Source: Streptomyces seoulensis (GTDB lineage Bacteria > Actinomycetota > Actinomycetes > Streptomycetales > Streptomycetaceae). From it: a stretch of DNA of 64,000 nt. Shown in pieces: positions 46,304-55,135 of this stretch. Made by a program: the position numbers and the translations under genes. Location of the stretch: positions 1,054,001 to 1,118,000 of the forward strand of contig CP054936.1 in NCBI GenBank assembly GCA_013364255.1, written 5' to 3'. Within the stretch, counting starts at the first letter, position 1; the number at the start of each line of letters is the position of its first letter. The notes under the pieces are model-generated. The model was not told the DNA's origin and made no database searches. It saw only the letters and a program-made list of their open reading frames with translations.

Positions 46304-46517
46304 CCGGTGTCGCGGCGCCACGACCCAGGGGGATGTGCGAACACGTATTCCCTCGCTGTCGACCTCCTGTGACACTCCCGAGAACCCGCCGTCGATTTCC
46401 TGTACTTGAATTACCCTCAGTCGCCACCCCCCGGTCTCATCGGTCAGCGAGCACCACGATTTCGATGAGCGGCGGCATCAAGACCCTTTTCTCCACGGCC
46501 GCACACAGGAGTTTTTG

Positions 46518-47249
46518 ATGCCCATCACCTTCGCCCGCCGCAGTGTCCTGACCGCCGCCACCGTGCTGCTCGCCGGGGCCCTCGGGGCCACCGCCGTCCT
46601 GCCCGCGGCGGCGGCCCCGGCCGGCCCCGCTCGAACCGTCGCCCGCGTCGCCGGCACCGACCCGGGGGCCCGCTACGCGGGCAAGGCCGTGGCCATCGGC
46701 GGGGGCATGGCCGCCGTCCTGCGCAACGACCCCCGGGCCGGCGGCCCGGAGGCGTGGATCCGCGCCGTGGGGCCGCACTGGAAGCCGGGTGACGCGTACA
46801 TGTACCGCGTCCTCGCCAAGCTGGACTCCACCACCCGCACGGCACGGCAGGGCGGCCGGTCGCTGGAACTGACCGGCGTCACCGGCTCCGCCCCCACGCT
46901 GCGGGTGCGCACCGCCGCGGGCGTCACCAGGACCTACGCGCTGCCCAAGGCGGGCACCGCCGACGCACGGGGCTGCACCGTCATCAAGGAGGCCCCCATC
47001 GGGGCGGGGACGATGGCCGTGCTCAGCAACGGCCCCACGGGTCCGCAGGCCTTCTTCAAGGACGCTGGCGACGGCACCCGCTTCGGCGGCGTCGTCAACC
47101 GCGCCCACCCGGCCCTGCCCGAGAGCGCCGGATTCGTCGCCCGCATCAACGGCGCGAACGGTCCGGCGCCCGTCCTCGTCACCAACATGGAAGGCGGCGG
47201 CCACCCCGCCACCACGACGCCTTTCCCGAAGCCGGGCTGTCTGAAGTGA
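46518..47249 (+). CDS. Secreted protein of unknown function
   Basis: This 243-aa protein has an N-terminal signal peptide (RRSVLTAATVLLAGALGATA..., cleavage after AAAAPA or earlier, about residue 35). The mature part has two Cys (in DARGCTV and the final PGCLK) that may form a disulfide, and two repeated 'AVLxNDPxxGxPEAW / AVLSNGPTGPQAFF' halves. This suggests an internal duplication: residues about 60-80 and 170-190 look alike. ATG 46518 with AGGAG 6 nt upstream. I do not recognise a family. It is monocistronic, with hairpins on both sides. Confidence 0.75.
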   Translation: MPITFARRSVLTAATVLLAGALGATAVLPAAAAPAGPARTVARVAGTDPGARYAGKAVAIGGGMAAVLRNDPRAGGPEAWIRAVGPHWKPGDAYMYRVLAKLDSTTRTARQGGRSLELTGVTGSAPTLRVRTAAGVTRTYALPKAGTADARGCTVIKEAPIGAGTMAVLSNGPTGPQAFFKDAGDGTRFGGVVNRAHPALPESAGFVARINGANGPAPVLVTNMEGGGHPATTTPFPKPGCLK

Positions 47250-47251
47250 CG

Positions 47252-47275
47252 GCCCGGGTCGTCGACGACCCGGGC
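47252..47275. terminator. 24-bp perfect palindrome, terminator
   Basis: GCCCGGGTCGTC joins its exact complement without a loop. It lies just after the secreted-protein gene and before the convergent end of the exporter gene. Confidence 0.8.
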
Positions 47276-47341
47276 GTGGTGTGACGGCGCGCTTCATGGC
47301 GGCGCCCAGGGTGTGACGCCGGTCCGGATTTCCGGCCCGGC

Positions 47342-48640
47342 TCACGCCGTCAGCAGGACGCCCCCGTACGAGATGCCCGCGATGACCAGCCAGGAGCACA
47401 GGCCGAGGACCGCGACCCGGCCCCCGTCGTGCACCAGGGACGGCAGGTGGACGGCGCTGCCCAGCCCCACGAGGGCCGCGGCGAGCAGCAGTTCCTGTGC
47501 CTGATGGGCGGCGGTGAGGGCGGACTGCGGGAGCAGGCCGGTGGAGCGCAGCGCCGTCATGGCGAGGAAGCCGGCCACGAAGAGGGGGACGACCGGCGCC
47601 CGCCGGGCACGGCGCGCGCCGTCCGGCGAGGCGTGCGCGGCACCGCCCGCCCGGCGGCGGCGGCGCAGGGAGAGGCCCACCGCCGCGACGAGCGGTGCGA
47701 GCATCGCCACCCGGATCAGTTTGACGAGGACCGCTTCGCGCAGTGCGGTCGGCCCGCCGGTCTGGGCGGTCGCCACCACCTGGCCCACGTCGTGCACCCC
47801 CGCTCCCACCCAGCGTCCGAACTGTGTGGCGTCCAGCCCCAACGGCGCCTGCAGCAGCGGCAGTACGACGATCGCGAGGGTGCCGCACAGGGTCACCACC
47901 GCCACCGCGGTGGCCACGTCCTCCTCCTCGCTGTCCGACACGTCGCTCATGGCGCCGATGGCGGATGCGCCGCAGATGGCGTAGCCGGTCGCGATCAGCA
48001 ACGGCTGGTCGCCGGGCAGACCCATACGGCGGCCGAGCCACACCGTGCCGCCGAACGTCGCGGCGACGGTGCACAGCACCATGGCGACCGTCTCCCAGCC
48101 GAGCCCCAGCACGTCGCCGAGGCCGACGCTCAGCCCGAGGAGCACAACACCGGCCCGCATGAGACGTTTGCCGGCGAAGCTGAGTCCGGGGCGCGCCACG
48201 CCCCGTACGGTGGCGCGCGACCCCGGCAGGTGTGCGGCGGCGACGCCGAGCACGATGGCGGCGGTGAGCATGGGCACCGCGGGCAGCACCCGGTGCGCCG
48301 TCCACGCCAGCGCGACCCCGGCGGCGGCCACCGCCAGGCCGGGGAGCTTGCCGCGGACGGCGCCCGCCGCGGGCGGTTCCGGGGCGCGGAGGAGCGTCGG
48401 GGCATCAGGCCCCGACCGGGTGCGGACCGATCGGCCGGTCACCGTGCCGTGGCCGGTCGTCGTGCCGTGGCCGGTCGTCGTGGTGCGGCCGGTCGGCGTG
48501 CTGTGGTCGGTCGTCGTGGTGCGGGCGGTCGGCGTGCTGTGGTCGGTCGTCGTGGTGCGGCCGGTCGGCGTGCTGTGGTCGGTCGTCGTGGTGCGGCCGG
48601 TCGCCGTGCCGTGGCCGGTCACGGTGGCGCGGTCGGTCAC
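47342..48640 (-). CDS. YeiH-family putative sulfate/sulfite exporter
   Basis: This 432-aa protein has a repeat-rich N-terminal tail (about 1-60) carrying TTTTDHSTPTGR-like units, then about 10 membrane helices with family motifs SFAGKRLMRAGVVLLGLSVG, YAICGASAIGAMSDV and GAGVHDVGQVVATA. YeiH/PSE proteins are thought to export sulfur oxyanions. The start GTG 48640 overlaps the stop of the cysteine dioxygenase gene by 4 nt (GTGA), so the two are translated together. Sulfite released by cysteine oxidation is the expected cargo. Confidence 0.88.
   Translation of the reverse strand: MTDRATVTGHGTATGRTTTTDHSTPTGRTTTTDHSTPTARTTTTDHSTPTGRTTTTGHGTTTGHGTVTGRSVRTRSGPDAPTLLRAPEPPAAGAVRGKLPGLAVAAAGVALAWTAHRVLPAVPMLTAAIVLGVAAAHLPGSRATVRGVARPGLSFAGKRLMRAGVVLLGLSVGLGDVLGLGWETVAMVLCTVAATFGGTVWLGRRMGLPGDQPLLIATGYAICGASAIGAMSDVSDSEEEDVATAVAVVTLCGTLAIVVLPLLQAPLGLDATQFGRWVGAGVHDVGQVVATAQTGGPTALREAVLVKLIRVAMLAPLVAAVGLSLRRRRRAGGAAHASPDGARRARRAPVVPLFVAGFLAMTALRSTGLLPQSALTAAHQAQELLLAAALVGLGSAVHLPSLVHDGGRVAVLGLCSWLVIAGISYGGVLLTA
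48480..48587 (-). repeat. 36-nt tandem repeat in the exporter's N-terminal tail
   Basis: Three 36-nt units (48480-48515, 48516-48551, 48552-48587), nearly identical, with partial copies on both sides. They encode 12-residue Thr/His/Asp-rich units and keep frame. Copy number probably varies. Confidence 0.85.
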
Positions 48641-49200
48641 CGTTCGCCGGCCGGCGGTTCGTAAGTGCGGCGGACGCTGGTGCCCAGGCGGGTGATGTCG
48701 GCGCCGTAGACGTGCAGGGAGATCGCCTTGTCCCCGCCCGCGTTCCAGACCCGGTGGATGTCGCCGGGCGGTGCGAAGCCGCACACCTGGCCCCGCTCGT
48801 TGACCACGTCCCGGGTGGCGACGAGCCGGGGACCGTCGGCGCCGGGCACCAGCGCGTAGCGGCGTTCGTGTTCGCGGCCCTCGTGGACTCCGGTGACGCA
48901 CCAGGAGACGTGGTCGTGGACGGTGGTCCGCTGGCCCGGCAGCCACACCAGGGAGACGATCGAGAAACCGCCGTCCGGCTCCGCGTGCAGGACGTGCTGG
49001 CGGTAGTGGCCGGGGTCGCCCTCGCGCTGCCGGTCGGTCAGCAGGTCGGCGGCGCCGAGGTGCGGCGCGAGGCGCTCGCCGACCAGGTGTGCGGTGCGCT
49101 CGGGTGGCAGGCGGCGCGCGACGGTCTCTCTCACCTCGTGGACGAGACGGTCGAGGCGAGTGGTCACCGTCGTACGCGTCCGGGCCTGGGAAGTGGTCAT
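48637..49200 (-). CDS. Cysteine dioxygenase-like cupin enzyme
   Basis: This 187-aa cupin has iron ligands H95 and H97 in TVHDHVSW and H149 in GDIHRVWN, with GxHEGREHERRY following. Cysteine dioxygenase adds O2 to the thiol of cysteine to make cysteine sulfinate, which decays to sulfite and pyruvate after transamination. The length (187 aa) fits bacterial CDO. It is the first gene of a two-gene operon with a YeiH exporter, downstream of a LysR gene on the same strand. A related thiol dioxygenase (3-mercaptopropionate) cannot be excluded. Confidence 0.88.
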   Translation of the reverse strand: MTTSQARTRTTVTTRLDRLVHEVRETVARRLPPERTAHLVGERLAPHLGAADLLTDRQREGDPGHYRQHVLHAEPDGGFSIVSLVWLPGQRTTVHDHVSWCVTGVHEGREHERRYALVPGADGPRLVATRDVVNERGQVCGFAPPGDIHRVWNAGGDKAISLHVYGADITRLGTSVRRTYEPPAGER

Positions 49201-49322
49201 GCCGACAGCGTCCGGCCCGCGGTACCCGTGCGTCCAACGACGGTTTCTTCGGTTCAGCCCAAGCTGTGCTTATGGAAGCGCGGCGAGACGGCGGTCTCCG
49301 GGGGCCCTCGCACGCGAGTGGA

Positions 49323-50240
49323 TCAGCAGCCGACGCGGCGTTCGGCCGCCGCCCTGATCGTCTCGACCACCAGGGCGGTCGCCGGTATCCGCAGGTGCTC
49401 GCGGAGCACGTACGCCGAGATCCGGCGGCGTACGGCCGGCTCCAGGGCGCGGCCGGCGACCCGGTCGAGCTGCAGGAAGGAGAGCACCAGGCTCGGCATC
49501 AGGGCGACGCCCAGGCCCTCGGCGACCAGGGACTGCACGACGAGGCCGTCGTCGGTGGTGAAGGCGATGTCGGGCGCGAAGCCCAACTCGGCGCACTCGT
49601 GCAGGAAATGGGTACGGCAGCGGGCGCACCCGGCGATCCAGCGTTCCCCGGCGAAGTCGGCGAGCCGCACCGCCCGTCGCCGGACCTGCGGATGGCCGAC
49701 CGGCATCAGCACCGTGAGCTGGTCCTCCAGCAGCGGGACCTCCACCACCTCGTCCGGCACCGTCTCGCGCAGCCCGGGGTAGGTGAAGGCGAGCGTGACG
49801 TCGCACTCGCCGCGCGCCAGGCGGTTGAGCGAGTCGGGTGGTTCGTCCTCCAGGAGTTTCACCCGTATCCCAGGGTGGTCGGCGGCGAGGTGGGCCAGGG
49901 CCTCGGGGACGAGGGTCGCGCTGGCGCTGGGGAAGGCGCACACCCGTACCCGGCCGCTGTGCAGTCTGGTGATCGCCGTGACCTGCTCCTCGGCCACGGA
50001 CAGGCTGTCGAGGATGGCCTCCGCGTGCCGGGCGAGTGTCTCGCCGGCCTCCGTCAGCCGCATCCGCCGGCCCACCCGGATGAACAGCGGGCTGCCCACG
50101 GAGCGTTCCAGCGCCTTCATCTGCTGGGTCACCGCCGGCTGCGTGTAGCCGAGCGCCGAGGCGGCGCCCGAGTACGTCCCGGCCCGCACCACCGCGTGGA
50201 AGGTCCTGATGTGCCGTGAATCGAACACGCGTCGAATCAT
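49323..50240 (-). CDS. LysR-family regulator, probably of the cysteine-oxidation operon
   Basis: This 305-aa LTTR has the HTH near residues 9-68 (HIRTFHAVVRAGTYSGAASALGYTQPAVTQQMKALE, split) and an effector domain (VRVCAFPSASATLVPEALAHL). It lies 122 bp upstream of the CDO gene on the same strand, so control of the CDO-exporter pair is the simplest reading. ATG 50240. Confidence 0.88.
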   Translation of the reverse strand: MIRRVFDSRHIRTFHAVVRAGTYSGAASALGYTQPAVTQQMKALERSVGSPLFIRVGRRMRLTEAGETLARHAEAILDSLSVAEEQVTAITRLHSGRVRVCAFPSASATLVPEALAHLAADHPGIRVKLLEDEPPDSLNRLARGECDVTLAFTYPGLRETVPDEVVEVPLLEDQLTVLMPVGHPQVRRRAVRLADFAGERWIAGCARCRTHFLHECAELGFAPDIAFTTDDGLVVQSLVAEGLGVALMPSLVLSFLQLDRVAGRALEPAVRRRISAYVLREHLRIPATALVVETIRAAAERRVGC

Positions 50241-50379
50241 AAGCAGAACTTGGGTTCCGGGCCGAGACCGGTTCCCGTCCGCGTGCTGACGACCAGGAGA
50301 CCCGCGAGCAGCGCGATGCCGTCGGGCGGTGCGTCAACCGCCTTGGCGAGGGCGGGGATTCCGGACGAGACCGCCTCGG

Positions 50380-51072
50380 CTAGAGCGCCTGACCCGGATC
50401 GCCGGTCAGGGCGGCCGCGGTCAAGGTGAGGTGCCGGACCAGGATCTCGGCCGCGGTGTCGGCGTCGCGGGCCAACGCCGCCTCTTCGAGCCTGCGGTGC
50501 TCCTCGGCGCCGTCCCGGCCGGGGTCGCGGTGTGCCGACCAGCGGCGGGCCAACTCGCTCGCGGTCCACAGCCGGTCGAACGTCTCCAGCAGCGCGTGAT
50601 TGCCGCACGCCTCCAGCAACGTGCGGTGGAAGGCTCGGTGGGCCTCGGCCCACGCGCCGGTGTAGTGCTCGCCCTCCTCCGGCGCGTACGCCGGAGTGCG
50701 CACCAGGCGATGGTGGGAGGCCCGCACACGGGCCTCCCAGTCGACGTCGCCGCGCTCGATCGACATGCGCAGGATGACCGGTTCCACGGCCCGGCGGGCC
50801 TCCGCGATCTCCTGCCAGCGGCGGTCGGAGAAGGACGGGACCGCGAAACCGCGGTTGGGCAGCCGGTCGGCGAGCCCTTCGCCGACCACCCGTACGAGCG
50901 CCTCGCGCACCACGGCGAGGCTGACGCCCTGTTCCTTGGCGAGATCCTGCGGCTTGAGGGGGGCGCCGGGGGCATGGTCCCCGCGCATGATCGCGTCCCG
51001 CAGGTGTGCGTAGACCTGCTCCGAGAGCATCTGCTTCCCCGGCGGGGTCGAGGAGTGCGCCGTCTGAGTCAT
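50380..51072 (-). CDS. GntR-family regulator, FCD (FadR) subfamily
   Basis: This 230-aa protein has a GntR winged helix (about 15-80; VYAHLRDAIMRGDHAPGAPLK, split, EQGVSLAVVREALVRVVGEGLA) and an FCD effector domain (about 90-215) with metal-binding-type Asp/His positions (HRAFHRTLLEACGN). It is divergent from the YbhB-like gene. The ATAATCGATTAT palindrome between them, 38 bp from its start, is the likely operator. Confidence 0.9.
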   Translation of the reverse strand: MTQTAHSSTPPGKQMLSEQVYAHLRDAIMRGDHAPGAPLKPQDLAKEQGVSLAVVREALVRVVGEGLADRLPNRGFAVPSFSDRRWQEIAEARRAVEPVILRMSIERGDVDWEARVRASHHRLVRTPAYAPEEGEHYTGAWAEAHRAFHRTLLEACGNHALLETFDRLWTASELARRWSAHRDPGRDGAEEHRRLEEAALARDADTAAEILVRHLTLTAAALTGDPGQAL

Positions 51073-51109
51073 GGGCTCATCCTAGTCGATCGGATAGACG
51101 ATCCCTTGG

Positions 51110-51121
51110 ATAATCGATTAT
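51110..51121. promoter_or_regulatory. Palindrome ATAATCGATTAT in the gntR/ybhB divergent region
   Basis: A perfect 12-bp AT-rich dyad 38 bp from the gntR start and 63 bp from the YbhB-like start. Probable GntR operator controlling both. Confidence 0.6.
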
Positions 51122-51183
51122 TGATGCTAGAGTCGATTCATCACCCGATGGAGGACGTCATCGTCCGGACAGGAGCGACCGCT

Positions 51184-51717
51184 GTGCCCGTCAACGACCC
51201 CTTCGCCCGCCTCCCTCAGGCGGCTTCCTTCACCGTCACCAGCACCACCGTGAACGACGGTGCCGCCTGGCCGCCCGCACAGCACTCCTCCGGCCTGCCC
51301 GGCGGGAAGGACACGTCCCCGCAGCTGTCCTGGAGCGGCGCCCCGGAGGGCACCAAGAGCTACGCCGTCACCGTCTACGACCCCGACGCCCCCACCGGGT
51401 CCGGGTTCTGGCACTGGGCGGTCACCGACATCCCCGCCACCGTCACCGCACTCCCCGAGGGCGCCGGCGACGACACCGGCTCACAACTGCCCGACGGGGC
51501 CTACCAGTTGCCCAACGACGCCCGCGCGGCCCGCTACATCGGCGCCGCCCCGCCGGCCGGCCACGGTCCGCACCGTTACTTCGTCGTGGTCCACGCCCTC
51601 GACATCCCCTCGACCGGCGTCCCCGCCGACGCCACACCGGCCGTCCTCGGCTTCACCATGGCCGGTCACACCCTCGGACGCGCGGTGCTGACCGTCACTG
51701 CCGAGACACCCGCCTGA
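51184..51717 (+). CDS. YbhB/YbcL-family Raf-kinase-inhibitor-like protein
   Basis: This 177-aa PEBP-fold protein has DTSPQLSWSGAPEGTKSYAVTVYDPDAPTGSGFWHWAV, the phosphate-binding CR1 motif DPDAP, and PPAGHGPHRYFVVVHALD (CR2, GxHR). Bacterial PEBP proteins bind small anionic ligands; their roles are mostly unknown. GTG 51184 with AGGAG 8 nt upstream is preferred over ATG 51148. The SalK-like gene follows 33 bp later in the same direction. Confidence 0.9.
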   Translation: MPVNDPFARLPQAASFTVTSTTVNDGAAWPPAQHSSGLPGGKDTSPQLSWSGAPEGTKSYAVTVYDPDAPTGSGFWHWAVTDIPATVTALPEGAGDDTGSQLPDGAYQLPNDARAARYIGAAPPAGHGPHRYFVVVHALDIPSTGVPADATPAVLGFTMAGHTLGRAVLTVTAETPA

Positions 51718-51750
51718 CGGCGCCCCCGACTCCCTGGAGACACCATCGCC

Positions 51751-52626
51751 ATGCACCCGCACACCCATCCCGACTCCGCCCGTCCCGACTCCGTCCGCGC
51801 CGTCAGCCGCGCCGTCACCGCCGCCCACCTGTTCATCTATCTCGTCCCCGAGACCGCCGAGGAGGCGGCCGAACTCGGCGTGACCGACCCGGGGCCGGCC
51901 TATCTGGCCTTCCGGTCGGCCGCGATGGGCGCGGTTCCGTGGCACGTCACGCTCGCGGCCTTCTACAACTTCAGCCCGCGGGCCGTGCGGGCCATGGCGG
52001 GCGTATGGGACGCCGCGCCGCCCGAGCGGTGGCGGGCCGCCCGCTTCCTGGCCGCCGGACGGGCGATGCGGCGCGTCGGCGTACCGCTCACCGGCGACCG
52101 GATCGCCGAGGCGCGCTCGCTGATCGACCCGGTCGTCGCCGGCGCCGACTACGCCGGCAAGGTGCTGGCCGCCGCGAACGCCTCGGTCGCGCTTCCCTCC
52201 GATCCGCTCGTCGCCCTCTGGCAGCAGATCACGGTGGCGCGAGAGTGGCGCGGCGACGCACATCTCGTCGTGCTCGCCGACAACGGTCTCGGGCCGTGCG
52301 ACTGCCTCGTCCTGCACACCGCGACCGGAAGCCTTCCCACGGCCCTCGCGCGAGCGACCCGGCAGTGGGACGACGCGGAGTGGAGCGCGGCGACGGAACG
52401 CCTCGTCGCGCGCGGCTGGCTCGACTCCGACGCCGCGCTCACCGACGCCGGCAGCGCGGCACGCGAGCGCATCGAGGTGGAGACGGACGAGCACTGCGCC
52501 GCACTGTGGGCGCCGATCGGCAACGCGGGCGCCCGCCGCCTCGCCTCGCTCATCGCGCCGATCACCGACGCGTTCACCGCAGCGGGGACGTATCAGGCCG
52601 TACGCGAACGGTCTGATCGCGCCTGA
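51751..52626 (+). CDS. SalK/SCO6745-like winged-helix protein
   Basis: This 291-aa protein is mostly helical, with VTAAHLFIYLVPETAEEAAELG near the start, FYNFSPRAVRAMAGVWDAAPPERW in the middle and a MarR-like winged helix near 195-260 (ATRQWDDAEWSAATERLVARGWLDSDAALTDAG). This matches the SCO6745/SalK family as I recall it. Its role is unknown; SalK-type genes occur beside antibiotic clusters. It is co-directional with the YbhB-like gene and probably in one transcript. Confidence 0.75.
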   Translation: MHPHTHPDSARPDSVRAVSRAVTAAHLFIYLVPETAEEAAELGVTDPGPAYLAFRSAAMGAVPWHVTLAAFYNFSPRAVRAMAGVWDAAPPERWRAARFLAAGRAMRRVGVPLTGDRIAEARSLIDPVVAGADYAGKVLAAANASVALPSDPLVALWQQITVAREWRGDAHLVVLADNGLGPCDCLVLHTATGSLPTALARATRQWDDAEWSAATERLVARGWLDSDAALTDAGSAARERIEVETDEHCAALWAPIGNAGARRLASLIAPITDAFTAAGTYQAVRERSDRA

Positions 52627-52783
52627 ATCGCGCCTGAATCTCGCGTGAACGGCCCGATGCCCGAGCCGGATCGCACGTGACGGCACCGCGGCCGTGAAGC
52701 GCCGCCCCGGTGCGCGGCGCCTGTCTCCACTCGATCAGGCGGTGGCGCCGTCCCGCTCGCCCGCGCCGGCCGAGCGAGACCGC

Positions 52784-53515
52784 CTAGCGGTGGCCGCCCG
52801 GACGGACGGCTGGGGGGAGGGCCGGGGGCTGTTCGTCCTCGGGGGCCGGGTCCGGGCGGCCGTCCGCCCACAGGGTGCGGATGTGGGCGAGGTGGCGTCG
52901 CATGCAGTCCTCGGCCGCCCGCGCCTCACCGGCCAGCATCAGATCGAGCAGTTCGACGTGCTCCTGGGCGGAGGAGACCAGGCGCCCCGTCTCTTTGAGG
53001 CTGCCGAGACCGTACAGCCGCGACCGCTTGCGCAGGTCGGCCACCACCTCCACGAGGCGGGTGTTGCCGGCCAGGCCCAGGAGTTCCAGGTGGAAGCGGT
53101 GATCCGCCTCCAGGTACGCGAGCACGTCGCCCTTACGGGCCGCCGTCACGATCCGCCGGGCCAGCGGCCGCAGGGCCTCCAACTGCTCGCCGCCGGCCGT
53201 CTCGGTGACCCGGCCCACGGTCGGGACCTCGATCAGGGTGCGCAGCTCGGTGAACTCGTCGAGGTCCCGGTCGGTCATCTCGGTGATCCGGAAACCCTTG
53301 TTGCGGACCGCCTCGACCAGACCCTCCCGGGCCAGGTCCAGCATCGCCTCGCGGACCGGGGTCGCCGACACGCCCAGTTCGGCTGCCAGGGCGGGCGCGG
53401 AGTAGACGACGCCGGGGCGCAGTTCGCCGGCGACGAGGGCGGCGCGGAGCGCGTCGGCGACCTGATCACGCAGATGCGCCGGAACGGAGATCGTCCGCGG
53501 TTCCAGATGAGGCAT
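52784..53515 (-). CDS. GntR-family regulator, FCD subfamily (second)
   Basis: This 243-aa regulator has the winged helix at about 12-75 (DQVADALRAALVAGELRPG, LAAELGVSATPVREAMLDLAREGLV) and an FCD domain (EADHRFHLELLGLAGN). ATG 53515 has GAGG close upstream. It is divergent from the MFS exporter gene at 53832 with a dyad between them, so control of that exporter is likely. The Pro-rich tail is variable. Confidence 0.9.
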   Translation of the reverse strand: MPHLEPRTISVPAHLRDQVADALRAALVAGELRPGVVYSAPALAAELGVSATPVREAMLDLAREGLVEAVRNKGFRITEMTDRDLDEFTELRTLIEVPTVGRVTETAGGEQLEALRPLARRIVTAARKGDVLAYLEADHRFHLELLGLAGNTRLVEVVADLRKRSRLYGLGSLKETGRLVSSAQEHVELLDLMLAGEARAAEDCMRRHLAHIRTLWADGRPDPAPEDEQPPALPPAVRPGGHR

Positions 53516-53831
53516 CCTCGTTCCTCCGTGGGCGCCGTCCCGAGACCTCCGAGCATACAATGTCACGTTGCGCTGTTGATCAACGTCCGTGACGGCCGTC
53601 GGCGGACGGAGTGCGGCGCCCGCCCTCCGGCGACCGGGCCGAACCCGGGCACGTCCACCTCGCGGTCCAGCCCGACCGCCGGCCTCCGTGGTGCCCCGGC
53701 CGGGGGAGGAGCGGTCGACGACCGGCCACGTGCGGACGCCGGGCCCCGGCGGTCTCCGCTGCCCGCTGCCCGCCGCCCGCCGCCCGGTGACCAGGGGTTA
53801 AGGTGCTCGCTGCGCCGAGCCGAGGGAGATC
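53516..53831. other. 316-bp divergent intergenic region, gntR/MFS
   Basis: It holds the ACGTTG/CAACGT dyad (53565-53586). The rest is GC-rich with no gene or repeat I can support. Confidence 0.6.
53565..53586. promoter_or_regulatory. Dyad ACGTTG-N10-CAACGT with GTTGATCAAC inside
   Basis: Outer arms 53565-53570 and 53581-53586; an inner perfect 10-bp palindrome at 53575-53584 shares the right arm. It is 50-71 bp upstream of the gntR start. Probable GntR operator. Confidence 0.5.
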
Positions 53832-55103
53832 ATGAAGACCGCCGCCGAGACACCGACGATCATCAGCACACCGCTCGAAGTGGCGGCCTTCCGGCGGTTC
53901 GTGGTGGCCAACCTCGTTTCCGCGACCGGGACCACGATGGCCCCGCTCGCACTGGCCTACTCCGTCATCGAGCAGGGCGGAGGCGCCGGCTCCCTCGGCC
54001 TGGTACTCGCCACGAACACCCTCCCGGTGATCGTGTTCCTGCTGGTGGGCGGCGTCTTCGCGGACCGTCTCCCGCGCAGCCGGATCCTGTTCCTCGGCAA
54101 TCTGCTGGCGGCGGCCGCGCAGGGCGTGCTCGCGGTCACCGTGGCCACCGGTCAGGCGACGACGACGTCCATCGCGCTGTGCGGCCTCGCCTCCGGGACG
54201 GCCGCGTCGTTCACCGCGCCCGCCGCGCAGGGCGCCGTCGCCCAGATCGTCCCCGTGGAACACCTGCAACGGGCCAACGCGCTGCTGCGGCTGCCGGCCA
54301 ACGCGGTCAAGGTGCTGGGACCGGCCGCCGCGGGACTGGTCGTCGCCGCCGGCGGCGCGGCCTGGACCCTCGCCTGGGACGCGGCCACCTTCGCCGTCGC
54401 CGCCTTCCTGCTCCTCGGCCTGCGCCTGGACGCGCCGATGGCCGCCACCGTCGGTGTGCTCGCCGATCTGCGGGCGGGCTGGTCCGGCTTCTGGGCCCGC
54501 ACCTGGCTGTGGACCTACACGGCCGCCGGGACCGTGCTCGTCGCGGCCTGGCTGGCCGGCTTCCAGCTGCTCGGCCCGCTCGTCGCCGCCGAGCGCTACG
54601 CCGGGGCCCGCGACTGGGGTGTGATCCAGGCGGCCCTGGCCTGCGGGCTGCTGGCCGGGACGCTGGTGTGCCTGCGCTGGAAGCCCCGCCGTCTGCTCGT
54701 CTGCGCGATCGTCACGAGCGGTGCGCTGGCGCTGCCCCTGGCCGCCATGGGAGGGGGACTGCCGCTGCCCGTCGTCCTGGCGGCCACGCTGCTCGCGGGG
54801 ATCGGGCTCGACATCTCGATCGTCGCCTGGAGCACCGCGTTCCAGCAGCACGTGCCCGCGGCCGAACAGGGCCGGATGGGCGCGCTGAACGGCATCGGGG
54901 AGCGTCTCGCCCTTCCCCTCGGCTACCTCGTCACCGCCCTCGCGGCGCACACCTGGGACGCCCGGACCGTGCTCCTGGCCTGCGCCGTCCTGATCGTGGC
55001 CACGGCCGCCCTGAACCTCTGCGTTCCGGACGCCCACCGCGTCGACCGGGTCGAACCCGTCGACCGGGTCATCGGGAAGGGTGTCTCCGGGATCGCGCGT
55101 TGA
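53832..55103 (+). CDS. MFS exporter (EntS/MefA-like, DHA3)
   Basis: This 423-aa protein has about 12 hydrophobic segments. FRRFVVANLVSATGTTMAPLALAYSVIEQ (split) and FADRLPRSRILFLGNLL (motif A) are typical of DHA3 exporters for macrolides or siderophores. ATG 53832 after GAGGGAG. It is divergent from an FCD-type GntR gene, its likely regulator. Cargo unknown. Confidence 0.88.
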   Translation: MKTAAETPTIISTPLEVAAFRRFVVANLVSATGTTMAPLALAYSVIEQGGGAGSLGLVLATNTLPVIVFLLVGGVFADRLPRSRILFLGNLLAAAAQGVLAVTVATGQATTTSIALCGLASGTAASFTAPAAQGAVAQIVPVEHLQRANALLRLPANAVKVLGPAAAGLVVAAGGAAWTLAWDAATFAVAAFLLLGLRLDAPMAATVGVLADLRAGWSGFWARTWLWTYTAAGTVLVAAWLAGFQLLGPLVAAERYAGARDWGVIQAALACGLLAGTLVCLRWKPRRLLVCAIVTSGALALPLAAMGGGLPLPVVLAATLLAGIGLDISIVAWSTAFQQHVPAAEQGRMGALNGIGERLALPLGYLVTALAAHTWDARTVLLACAVLIVATAALNLCVPDAHRVDRVEPVDRVIGKGVSGIAR

Positions 55104-55135
55104 CGGCCGCCCCGCCTCTCATCCCTCGCGCGACC

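Noticed and set aside
50237..50653. 138-aa minus-strand ORF overlapping the GntR gene end
   Set aside because: Out-of-frame shadow of the regulator gene with no motif or ribosome-binding site.
52612..52650. Short direct repeat ATCGCGCCTGA at the end of the SalK-like gene
   Set aside because: Only two good copies and one degenerate copy, in GC-rich DNA around a stop codon; no supporting function.
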